A DNA stretch of 7,974 nt, from NCBI GenBank assembly GCA_934273135.1, contig CAKQSU010000039.1, positions 1 through 7,974 on the forward strand, read 5' to 3'. Source of the DNA: an uncultured Clostridia bacterium (lineage in GTDB: Bacteria; Bacillota; Clostridia; Christensenellales; Borkfalkiaceae). The translations under genes and the position numbers were made by a program. Of this stretch, positions 1 through 4,745 are shown piece by piece. The notes beneath the pieces are model-generated. The model was not told the origin of the DNA and made no database searches. It saw only the letters and a program-made list of their open reading frames with translations. Each line of letters begins with the position of its first letter. The stretch's first letter is position 1.

Positions 1-1812
1 AAAAATTGGGATCCGTTCAACAGCGCAGGCGATAGAAAGGAAGGCGTTAACGCAAGATTCACTATGAAGGGCGTAGGAGTTACAAGGAATTCCGACGGCG
101 ATTATGTCGCAACTTCCGGAAAAGTTGCTCAGGTTGTCGACGTAAACGGCGATTCCGTTGCGGCTTACGCTACTCTCGCCGAAGCCGTCGCGGCGGCAAA
201 AGACGGCGAAACGGTTGTTTTGATTAGTGATATCGCGCTCGACGAACAAGTCGCTACGGGCAAAGCCATAACAATCGACGGTCAAGGCGCGTACACTATA
301 AAGGCTACTAAAAAAACAGTTAGCACCGATGGCAAAGCCGGTATGTTCTACCGCACGCAAGGTGCACAAGGTACGCTTACTTTTAAAAACATAACGCTTG
401 ACGGTAACGGAGTTTCAAAAATCTTCCTTAACGAAGGCGGCGCGGGCGAAACCGTGTTCGACGGCGTGACTTCACAAAACGGCGGTGGCATTACTCACGG
501 TTCCGGCATACATATTTCCGGCGGCGGTTCGCATGCAACCATTAAAAACAGTACGCTTATAGGCAGTAAGGGAAATCTCGAACTTAACGAAGAAAATTAC
601 TATGCTGCAAACGACCTTTGGGTCGGCGGAAACGTATACGTAACAGTCGAAAACAGCACTATAGGTTATGTTTTCGTTAACTCCGCGCCGACCGCAACAG
701 CAACCAACGGCGTTGTTCACGGTCAGCTCACGATTACGGGCGAAAACACTAAGATAACCTATCTTTCCGGCGAAGAGGAAGCCGCCGATAAGCTCGATAA
801 ATACGGCAACAACGGTTCCTTAGTCAAAATAGAAAACGGTTCTATAGACAAGATTTTCGATAAAGGTAGCTTTGCGATAAGCGGCGGCACGTTCAAAACC
901 GAGCTTAAACAAGAATGGCTTGTAAAAGGTTTTAAGGCTGTTGCGAACAATGACGGCACTTACGGCGTTACCGAATGCTCCACTCTTAAAGAATATCTCG
1001 TTAATCTCGGTACTTCGATAACGCTTAAAGTCAGCGTAAAAGAAGTCGGTGAAAACGTTAAAGTCACTTACATTTATAACGGCGGCGAAGAAGCGGAAAT
1101 CAAAAAACATGCAGACGGTTTCTACTATATCGAAAACATAACCCCGCAGATTATCGACAGAGTTTACACCGTTAAAGTTTACGAGGGCGAAACCGTTGTC
1201 GACAGCAAGGAACTGAGCGTTCTCGGCTATTGCGATACGCTTCTCGGAACAACTTCTGCAACCGAAAAGGCAAAAACGGCGGTTAAAGCTCTTGTTTATT
1301 ACGGCAAAGCGGCTAAGGAGTTCCTCGGAATTACCGATACAACTGCAATAGACGAAGTTATTACAAATCATAACCTTACGGAAACCGAACTCGCTAAGCC
1401 TACAAGCGGCGCGACTTCGACGGGCGAGAACTTGATTTCCAAAGTAACGCTTAACGTTTCCGACGTGAATGCAATCGTCTACGCTATGACGGCGGAAAAT
1501 TACTCAACCGTTTACGGCGAAAACAGCGGTTACACAGTCACGATAGGCAGTGAAAATATTTCCGCCGATAAGTGGACGAAAGACGGCGATTTGTACGTTT
1601 ACACGGGCGCGGGCATTTACGCTTCCGAACTCGGCAAGCGGGTTGGAGTCATTATCAAAAAGACTATTGACGATAACACGAAAATGGTTCAAACGCTTGT
1701 TTACGGCGTGTACGATTACTGCGCTAACAAGTGGGAAACGGACGGAGTAAGCGGCATTGCAAAGGCGATTTACGCTTACGGCATTGCTTGCGCGGAGTAT
1801 ATCGCAAAGTAA
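1..1812 (+). CDS. Secreted beta-helix surface protein, 5' truncated by window edge
   Basis: The reading frame is open from base 1, so the visible 603 residues are the C-terminal part; the ATG at 64 is internal and has no ribosome binding site. Residues about 1-40 look like the tail of a preceding module (a GxxxxxNxDGDYVA strand pair). A new module then begins with YATLAEAVAAAKDGETVVLISD, followed by Gly/Asn/Thr-rich short beta strands to about residue 322 (NITLDGNG, TIKNSTLIGS, ISGGTF), typical of right-handed parallel beta-helix (pectate-lyase-like) surface proteins. The last 280 residues contain two similar units. Each is a beta-rich Ig-like stretch ending in a Tyr-Cys motif and a helix with YG/YY-x-A-x-x-F/Y (near 431-441 and 591-601). 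I infer an extracellular adhesin or glycan-binding role; no catalytic residues are recognisable. It is co-oriented with, and 23 bp ahead of, the small gene at 1836, so they are probably co-transcribed. Confidence 0.85.
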   Translation, partial: KNWDPFNSAGDRKEGVNARFTMKGVGVTRNSDGDYVATSGKVAQVVDVNGDSVAAYATLAEAVAAAKDGETVVLISDIALDEQVATGKAITIDGQGAYTIKATKKTVSTDGKAGMFYRTQGAQGTLTFKNITLDGNGVSKIFLNEGGAGETVFDGVTSQNGGGITHGSGIHISGGGSHATIKNSTLIGSKGNLELNEENYYAANDLWVGGNVYVTVENSTIGYVFVNSAPTATATNGVVHGQLTITGENTKITYLSGEEEAADKLDKYGNNGSLVKIENGSIDKIFDKGSFAISGGTFKTELKQEWLVKGFKAVANNDGTYGVTECSTLKEYLVNLGTSITLKVSVKEVGENVKVTYIYNGGEEAEIKKHADGFYYIENITPQIIDRVYTVKVYEGETVVDSKELSVLGYCDTLLGTTSATEKAKTAVKALVYYGKAAKEFLGITDTTAIDEVITNHNLTETELAKPTSGATSTGENLISKVTLNVSDVNAIVYAMTAENYSTVYGENSGYTVTIGSENISADKWTKDGDLYVYTGAGIYASELGKRVGVIIKKTIDDNTKMVQTLVYGVYDYCANKWETDGVSGIAKAIYAYGIACAEYIAK

Positions 1813-1835
1813 CAAAATAAAGGAGAGGTTTTATT

Positions 1836-1991
1836 ATGAAGAAAGCATTCGAAAAAGCAAAAATAGAAAAAATAATAGTTAGCGTCGCAAATACGCTTAC
1901 GGCTTCGGACAATAATACTACCGACGGTAGTTTTAACCTCGGCGGGAACGCAAGTCAGGGTTGGGACGATATCGGCGGAAACAAGGCGTAA
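1836..1991 (+). CDS. Small peptide of 51 residues, first of an in-frame pair
   Basis: An excellent ribosome binding site (AAAGGAGAGG at 1819-1828) lies 7 bases before the ATG, which is the main evidence that this short frame is translated. The peptide starts MKKAFEKAKIEKIIVSVANT, continues with a Ser/Asn/Thr/Asp-rich stretch, and ends Gly/Asn-rich (GWDDIGGNKA). It has no signal peptide, no Cys and no transmembrane segment. The basic N-terminus followed by an Ile/Val-rich strand and then a TAS-like boundary recalls, from memory, the many small MKKxYxxPxI-type peptides of gut Clostridia, whose function is unknown to me. The layout could also suit a leader-core peptide precursor, but no modification enzyme is in the window. 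It probably shares an mRNA with the upstream surface protein and the downstream peptide. Translation is likely; the function is unknown. Confidence 0.7.
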   Translation: MKKAFEKAKIEKIIVSVANTLTASDNNTTDGSFNLGGNASQGWDDIGGNKA

Positions 1992-1997
1992 ACAGAT

Positions 1998-2126
1998 ATG
2001 AAAAAGCAATGGCAAAATGCTTCGGTATTTATTATCGAAGTAGAGAAAGTAAGCTTGATATCGTCCTCCGGCACGGGCGATGACAAAGACCCGACAATAG
2101 ATTTGCCGCCGCTGCCGATGAATTAG
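1998..2126 (+). CDS. Small peptide of 42 residues, second of an in-frame pair
   Basis: The frame starts six bases after the stop of the previous small gene and is in the same phase, so only TAA plus two codons separate them. The peptide begins MKKQWQNASVFIIEVEKV, continues LISSSGTGDDKD, and ends in a Pro/Leu-rich tail (DLPPLPMN). Aligned without gaps to its neighbour it keeps MKK, an aromatic at position 5, Ala8, a hydrophobic at 10, Ile13, Val15 and a Ser at 24, followed by an Asp/Thr/Gly-rich tail. This suggests duplication and divergence. There is no strong ribosome binding site; AAGGCG at 1983-1988 is a weak candidate, so translational coupling to the previous stop is the likely mechanism. 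A terminator begins 12 bases later. The function is unknown, and I am less sure of translation than for the first peptide. Confidence 0.5.
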   Translation: MKKQWQNASVFIIEVEKVSLISSSGTGDDKDPTIDLPPLPMN

Positions 2127-2137
2127 TCGGCAGACAT

Positions 2138-2184
2138 AAAAACCCCGCGTATAAGTCGATTATCGACTTATACGCGGAGTTTTT
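2138..2184. terminator. Bidirectional palindromic terminator
   Basis: The arm CCGCGTATAAGTCGAT (2145-2160) pairs perfectly with 2162-2177 around a single T, so in practice the stem is about 14 bp with a small loop. A run of five A precedes the stem and five T follow it, so it can end transcription from both sides: the surface protein/peptide unit on plus, and read-through from the isomerase on minus. Confidence 0.9.
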
Positions 2185-2192
2185 ATATCGTT

Positions 2193-2318
2193 CTAACGGC
2201 GCAATAGCAGCACATTTTGCCACTGCGTGCGCCGTCGCCCTTTAGTTACGTACATTTAGTACGCGCCTGTCGGTCTCCGTCACCGGCTGTGTCAATTCTC
2301 TTCACTCTCCGCCGTTAG
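2193..2318. repeat. Compact intergenic element with short terminal inverted repeats
   Basis: The 126-bp stretch is bounded by a perfect 9-bp inverted pair, CTAACGGCG at 2193-2201 and CGCCGTTAG at 2310-2318, each containing TA, the usual target duplication of Tc1/mariner/IS630-type elements. It is GC-richer than its flanks and has no plausible gene. It contains GTACATTTAGTAC at 2250-2262, which matches the centre of the element at 6814-7022 in form (GTAC-N5-GTAC). I infer a small non-autonomous mobile or structured repeat; the short termini make this tentative. Confidence 0.45.
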
Positions 2319-2321
2319 GAT

Positions 2322-2397
2322 AGTTGAAAATTAAGGACAATATTTATATATTTTTAAAATCCACAATTTTCAACTTTCAACTTTCCGTTTTCAACTT
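2322..2397. repeat. AT-rich inverted repeat with TTTCAACTT direct repeats
   Basis: AGTTGAAAATT (2322-2332) pairs with AATTTTCAACT (2365-2375) across a 32-base AT-rich loop. The right arm is followed by further copies of the TTCAACTT motif up to the isomerase stop codon. No T-tract follows the hairpin on the minus strand, so it is a poor terminator by itself. It may instead affect the 3' end or stability of the isomerase mRNA, or be a dispersed repeat. Confidence 0.45.
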
Positions 2398-2922
2398 TTA
2401 ATACTTCACGGGCGCGGGGTAATCTACGCCGAACGTTTCCGCCGTGACTTCTTCCATTACGACGGGTTTTTTCGGCTTGTCCGCAAAATCGGTCGGGCAA
2501 GAGGCGATTTCGTCGAGAACGTCAAAACCATCTATGAGCTTGCCGAATGCGGCGTATTGTCCGTCGAGGTGGGGTGCGCGGCGGTGCATTATGAAAAACT
2601 GAGAACCCGCGGAATTGGGCATCATAGTGCGAGCCATAGAAAGTACGCCCCTGTCATGCTTTAATTTGTTCTTAAATCCGTTTGAGTCGAATTCGCCTTT
2701 AATGGTGTATCCGGGACCGCCTCTGCCCGTGCCGTCCGGGCAGCCGCCCTGTATCATAAACCCCTCTATAACGCGATGAAACGTGAGGTTGTTATAATAT
2801 CCGGCATTAACAAGGCTCAAAAAGTTATTGACCGTGTTAGGCGCGATTTCGGGGTAAAGTTCGGCTTTCATTGTCTTGCCGTTGTTCATTTTAAAAGTAA
2901 TTATAGGGTGTTTGATATCCAT
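2398..2922 (-). CDS. Cyclophilin-type peptidyl-prolyl cis-trans isomerase
   Basis: This is a single-domain cyclophilin of 174 residues with no signal peptide, so a cytoplasmic enzyme that isomerises Xaa-Pro peptide bonds during protein folding. The family signature is clear: FHRVIEGFMIQGG (48-60), including Arg50, Phe55, Met56 and Gln58, which correspond to the catalytic Arg55, Phe60, Met61 and Gln63 of human cyclophilin A. It is followed by GVLSMAR (92-98), GSQFFI (106-111) and the HLDGQYAAFGK turn (118-128). The tryptophan that binds cyclosporin in the human enzyme is His118 here, common in bacterial members. Length is normal. The only clear SD (AAGGAG at 2951-2956) lies about 28 bases before the ATG, unusually far. 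An in-frame ATT codon lies at the proper distance, but ATG is kept as the start. The gene is divergent from the membrane-protein gene at 3036. Confidence 0.95.
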   Translation of the reverse strand: MDIKHPIITFKMNNGKTMKAELYPEIAPNTVNNFLSLVNAGYYNNLTFHRVIEGFMIQGGCPDGTGRGGPGYTIKGEFDSNGFKNKLKHDRGVLSMARTMMPNSAGSQFFIMHRRAPHLDGQYAAFGKLIDGFDVLDEIASCPTDFADKPKKPVVMEEVTAETFGVDYPAPVKY

Positions 2923-2957
2923 TGTAACAGTATCGGGAATAATTTCCGCTCCTTTTT

Positions 2958-2993
2958 TCTTTTTATTTTACAGCTTATCCGAAAATAAATCAA
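2958..2993 (-). promoter_or_regulatory. Promoter of the cyclophilin gene
   Basis: On the minus strand TTGATT (2988-2993) and TAAAAT (2965-2970) are 17 bases apart. The predicted start near 2958 gives a 5' leader of about 36 bases, with an AGGAG-containing stretch at its very 5' end. It lies back to back with the promoter of the divergent gene, the two -35 boxes being 7 bases apart. Confidence 0.6.
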
Positions 2994-3000
2994 CTTTTTT

Positions 3001-3036
3001 TTGCCTAATCGGCGGGAATATGCTATACTAAACGTA
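3001..3036 (+). promoter_or_regulatory. Promoter giving a predicted leaderless mRNA
   Basis: TTGCCT (3001-3006) and TATACT (3024-3029) are 17 bases apart, and TGC just before the -10 makes it an extended -10 promoter. Counting seven bases from the -10 puts the transcription start at 3036, the A of the ATG. No ribosome binding site lies within 15 bases before the ATG, consistent with a leaderless transcript. Confidence 0.65.
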
Positions 3037-3833
3037 TGAAAAGAGAATTTAACGCTAAAAACTTAATATTTTCCGTTGCGCTCGGGCTTGCCTCCGCGCT
3101 TGCCGTCTACGTCTTTTTTAGGATATTTTCGTCGTACAGGTATCCGACTTTCTTTTATCACCCTGTAAAGGAAGAGGAAAAGGCTTTGGCAAAATATATA
3201 GGCAAAGCGGGGTTTTTTACCTATTTTACCTATCTTGCGCTCGGTTTTTCCGGGCTTTGGGGCGTGGGGCGAACGATATGTTATCTTTCGGGGTTTGAAA
3301 AAGGGCTGAAGCTTTTCGATAACGAATACGTCGTTATATTCGTTACGCTTAACGAAGTCATAACTCTCGTTGCGTATTGCGTCCCGCAGTATTTTGCCGC
3401 CGTGCCGTTCGGATTCACCGGTTGGGCGTGGAAAAACCTGAAAGGGTTTTTCCAATCGCTTTTCATGCACGTGATTTTCCCTATTTGCGTCATAACTTTT
3501 TTTGCGCTGTTTAAGCCCGAAAAAGAGGTGAAAACAAAAAAAGTCTGTCTTTTGTCGTCGTTTGCGTTTTTGTACGCCGTAATAGTGAAAATTCTCGGAA
3601 GATTTGTTTTCCCCGTCGAGTGGTATCCGTATCCCGTGTTTTCCGCCGAGGGCGTTTGGCTTGCGGTGTTTAAAAATCTCGATAAATTTAATTATGCGTT
3701 AGGCGTTTTCGGCGTAATAATATGCGCCGTGCTTTTGATTGCTTTATACGCGCTTTCTCTTCTTCTTTTGGCAAAAATCACAAACAAAAAGTATTTCCGC
3801 TCCCTTGTCAAAACCAACGATAAAAACCGATAA
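3036..3833 (+). CDS. Multi-spanning membrane protein, FAR-17a/AIG1 (Pr6Pr)-like
   Basis: The 265-residue protein has about six hydrophobic helices (near 10-30, 60-82, 99-121, 140-160, 171-192 and 222-248), short basic loops and a basic C-terminus, so it is an integral membrane protein. Three local patterns recall the bacterial Pr6Pr/FAR-17a/AIG1-like group: FTYFTYLALG (61-70), FMHVIFPICV (143-152) and WYPYPVF (near 196-202). In the animal AIG1/ADTRP enzymes a Thr and a His form the hydrolase active site for fatty-acid esters of hydroxy fatty acids. Thr62 or Thr65 and His145 could be the equivalents, but that is inference from pattern alone. The gene is probably monocistronic, with its own promoter and terminator. 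The start is fixed by the promoter geometry. I am certain it is a membrane protein but only moderately sure of the family. Confidence 0.85.
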   Translation: MKREFNAKNLIFSVALGLASALAVYVFFRIFSSYRYPTFFYHPVKEEEKALAKYIGKAGFFTYFTYLALGFSGLWGVGRTICYLSGFEKGLKLFDNEYVVIFVTLNEVITLVAYCVPQYFAAVPFGFTGWAWKNLKGFFQSLFMHVIFPICVITFFALFKPEKEVKTKKVCLLSSFAFLYAVIVKILGRFVFPVEWYPYPVFSAEGVWLAVFKNLDKFNYALGVFGVIICAVLLIALYALSLLLLAKITNKKYFRSLVKTNDKNR

Positions 3834-3834
3834 A

Positions 3835-3853
3835 CCCGCCTATAAGTCGATTA
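3835..3853. repeat. Half copy of the 2138-2184 palindrome
   Basis: These 19 bases match 2144-2162 at all but one position (CCCGCNTATAAGTCGATTA). At 2144 the sequence forms the left arm of a full hairpin; here the right arm is missing. It looks like a decayed or partial copy of a dispersed palindrome placed just after a stop codon. Confidence 0.55.
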
Positions 3854-3861
3854 AGCCACAA

Positions 3862-3899
3862 AAAAGTCCGTCTTTTAAAGCAAAAAAAGACGGACTTTT
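3862..3899. terminator. Bidirectional terminator between convergent genes
   Basis: A perfect 15-bp stem (3862-3876 with 3885-3899; core AGTCCGTCT/AGACGGACT) with an 8-base loop is flanked by A-runs on the left and T-runs on the right. It can end both the membrane-protein mRNA (plus) and the XRE regulator mRNA (minus). Confidence 0.9.
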
Positions 3900-3930
3900 A
3901 CAATAAAAAACGGACTTTTACAATAAAAAA
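3891..3930. repeat. Perfect 20-bp tandem duplication of the terminator arm
   Basis: CGGACTTTTACAATAAAAAA occurs twice in a row (3891-3910 and 3911-3930) with no mismatch. The first copy is the right arm and tail of the terminator. The second can pair alternatively with the left arm, giving a larger loop. Confidence 0.95.
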
Positions 3931-3933
3931 TTT

Positions 3934-4131
3934 TTAAGAGAGTAAACCGTTGTAATCTTCCTTGAATAATTCGCAAAGCTTATCGAGCGTTTGCAAATCG
4001 GGTTCGGACACGCCTTTTTCCCACGCGCTGACGGTGCGTTGGTCAACGTTTAACAATTCGGCAAGCTGTTTTTGAGTAAGCCCCGAATTTAATCTTAAAA
4101 AACGAAGATTATCCTTGAAGTTATTGCGCAT
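3934..4131 (-). CDS. Small XRE/Cro-type helix-turn-helix DNA-binding protein
   Basis: This 65-residue protein is essentially one HTH_3 domain. LRFLRLNSGLTQKQLAELLN (9-28) carries the typical T-Q after helix 1, VDQRTVSAWEKG (29-40) is the recognition helix with Trp37-Glu38, and EPDLQTLDKLCELF (43-56) is the closing helix pair. There is no effector or dimerisation domain. Of two in-frame ATGs, the one at 4131 is chosen because GAGGG lies 8 bases upstream; the ATG at 4149 has no ribosome binding site. The gene is divergent from the winged-HTH gene at 4308, and the 176-bp space between them contains three inverted repeats, so it probably represses one or both genes. Alternatives are a remnant of a phage or plasmid repressor module, or an orphan antitoxin-like regulator; no toxin partner is visible. 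Confidence 0.9.
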   Translation of the reverse strand: MRNNFKDNLRFLRLNSGLTQKQLAELLNVDQRTVSAWEKGVSEPDLQTLDKLCELFKEDYNGLLS

Positions 4132-4167
4132 TTTTATCCCTCGTATCATTGTGTCGTTACAAAACTT

Positions 4168-4182
4168 GTCGATTTTTTCGAC
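4168..4182. promoter_or_regulatory. Inverted repeat upstream of the XRE gene, candidate operator
   Basis: GTCGA and TCGAC are separated by five T, a perfect 5-5-5 dyad of 15 bp, a size usual for XRE-type operators. It lies 36 bases before the chosen start of the minus-strand regulator. It could also be a weak hairpin in that gene's leader. The XRE protein is the obvious candidate binder, but this is inference. Confidence 0.4.
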
Positions 4183-4212
4183 CTAACTTTACATTAAACG
4201 GCTTAAAAAGTC

Positions 4213-4253
4213 TTGACATACCAATATGTCTGGTATACAATATATAATATTGT
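4213..4253 (+). promoter_or_regulatory. Strong promoter with two overlapping dyads (winged-HTH gene)
   Basis: TTGACA (4213-4218) and TACAAT (4236-4241) are 17 bases apart, with a predicted start near 4248. The spacer carries the inverted repeat ATACCA-N7-TGGTAT (4218-4236). The -10 and start overlap the perfect 17-bp palindrome ACAATATATAATATTGT (4237-4253). Both are placed where a bound repressor would block RNA polymerase. The leader to the ATG at 4308 is about 60 bases. Confidence 0.75.
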
Positions 4254-4307
4254 GCGACAAAAGACTAAGCTTGTACAATAAATTTTAACAAAAGGAGAAA
4301 CCATTGC

Positions 4308-4526
4308 ATGAAAAAAGCTATAGGTCTGTTGACCTTGTACGACGAGCTTAAAGGCGAAGAGGGCGTAAGAAAAGAGAATTTTATGAATGAAACCGGAATT
4401 TCGTTATCCTCTTTCAGAAGGTATTTGAGGAATATTTCGGACTATCTTTTACCTCGCGGATACTTTGTTCGTTACAACAGAAAAACCGCAGTTTATCGCG
4501 TTATAGCGCGGGTTAAGGCGGACTAA
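4308..4526 (+). CDS. Small winged-helix DNA-binding protein
   Basis: The 72-residue protein resembles the N-terminal DNA-binding domain of DeoR/HTH_11 or WYL-type regulators without the rest of the protein. Helix 1 is about 4-15, helix 2 about 21-29, and the recognition helix SLSSFRRYLRNISDYL is 32-47 with four basic residues. A beta-hairpin wing follows (GYFVRYNRKTAVYRVI, 51-66). The start has AAAGGAG (4291-4297) 10 bases upstream. The gene stands alone between its own promoter and a terminator, divergent from the XRE gene. It is short but complete: the promoter, ribosome binding site, stop and terminator are all in place. It probably regulates itself or nearby genes; the target and signal are unknown. 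Confidence 0.8.
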   Translation: MKKAIGLLTLYDELKGEEGVRKENFMNETGISLSSFRRYLRNISDYLLPRGYFVRYNRKTAVYRVIARVKAD

Positions 4527-4532
4527 AAAATC

Positions 4533-4566
4533 AGAGCGTTCCTTTTTTCGGACCGCTCTTTTTTTT
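4533..4566 (+). terminator. Terminator of the winged-HTH gene
   Basis: A 10-bp stem with one mismatch (AGAGCGTTCC, 4533-4542, with 4550-4559) and a 7-base loop is followed by eight T. It begins seven bases after the stop codon. Confidence 0.9.
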
Positions 4567-4640
4567 GCGCGGCGGAGAGGGAGAGGAAAGGCGGGCAAGA
4601 AAAGCCGAACGGCAAAATTAAAAAATTTTTGAAAAAACTA

Positions 4641-4669
4641 TTGACAGACGGCGCAAGAAAGTGTATTTT
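4641..4669 (+). promoter_or_regulatory. Promoter of the LytTR/GHKL operon
   Basis: TTGACA (4641-4646) and TATTTT (4664-4669) are 17 bases apart, with a predicted start near 4676. The -10 forms part of a perfect 14-bp AT palindrome (TATTTTTAAAAATA, 4664-4677). The 4567-4640 stretch before it is purine-rich, then A/T-rich, and I see no gene there. Confidence 0.7.
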
Positions 4670-4680
4670 TAAAAATATAG

Positions 4681-4710
4681 GGGGTACACTCCAAAAAAAA
4701 GGGGTACGCT
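4681..4710 (+). repeat. GGGGTAC direct repeats in the regulator operon leader
   Basis: GGGGTACACT (4681-4690) and GGGGTACGCT (4701-4710) differ at one base and are spaced 20 bp apart, about two helical turns, on the same DNA face. They lie just after the predicted transcription start. LytTR proteins generally bind pairs of direct repeats, so an autoregulatory site is possible, although the motif does not match the known AgrA or ComE consensus. Confidence 0.5.
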
Positions 4711-4745
4711 AAAAGTGCGTCTAAAATTTTCAAGGAGGAAACGAT

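Noticed and set aside
64..66. ATG as the true start of the surface protein
   Set aside because: The frame is open to base 1, there is no ribosome binding site before this ATG and no signal peptide after it, so the gene starts outside the window.
820..1371. Long open frame (183 codons) on the minus strand inside the surface protein gene
   Set aside because: It is the antisense shadow of a well-supported plus-strand gene: odd composition rich in Phe/Asn/Val, no ribosome binding site and no recognisable domain.
1998..2126. Lasso- or lanthipeptide-type precursor cluster
   Set aside because: Peptide size and leader-like N-termini would allow it, but no cyclase, protease, lanthionine synthetase or transporter is present and the tails lack Cys.
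4132..4149. Upstream ATG of the XRE protein adding MIRGIK
   Set aside because: No ribosome binding site precedes it, whereas GAGGG sits 8 bases before the ATG at 4131, where the HTH domain starts.
4681..4710. CRISPR-like repeat or iteron array
   Set aside because: There are only two 10-bp units, with an A-run between them and no further copies, next to a regulator gene.
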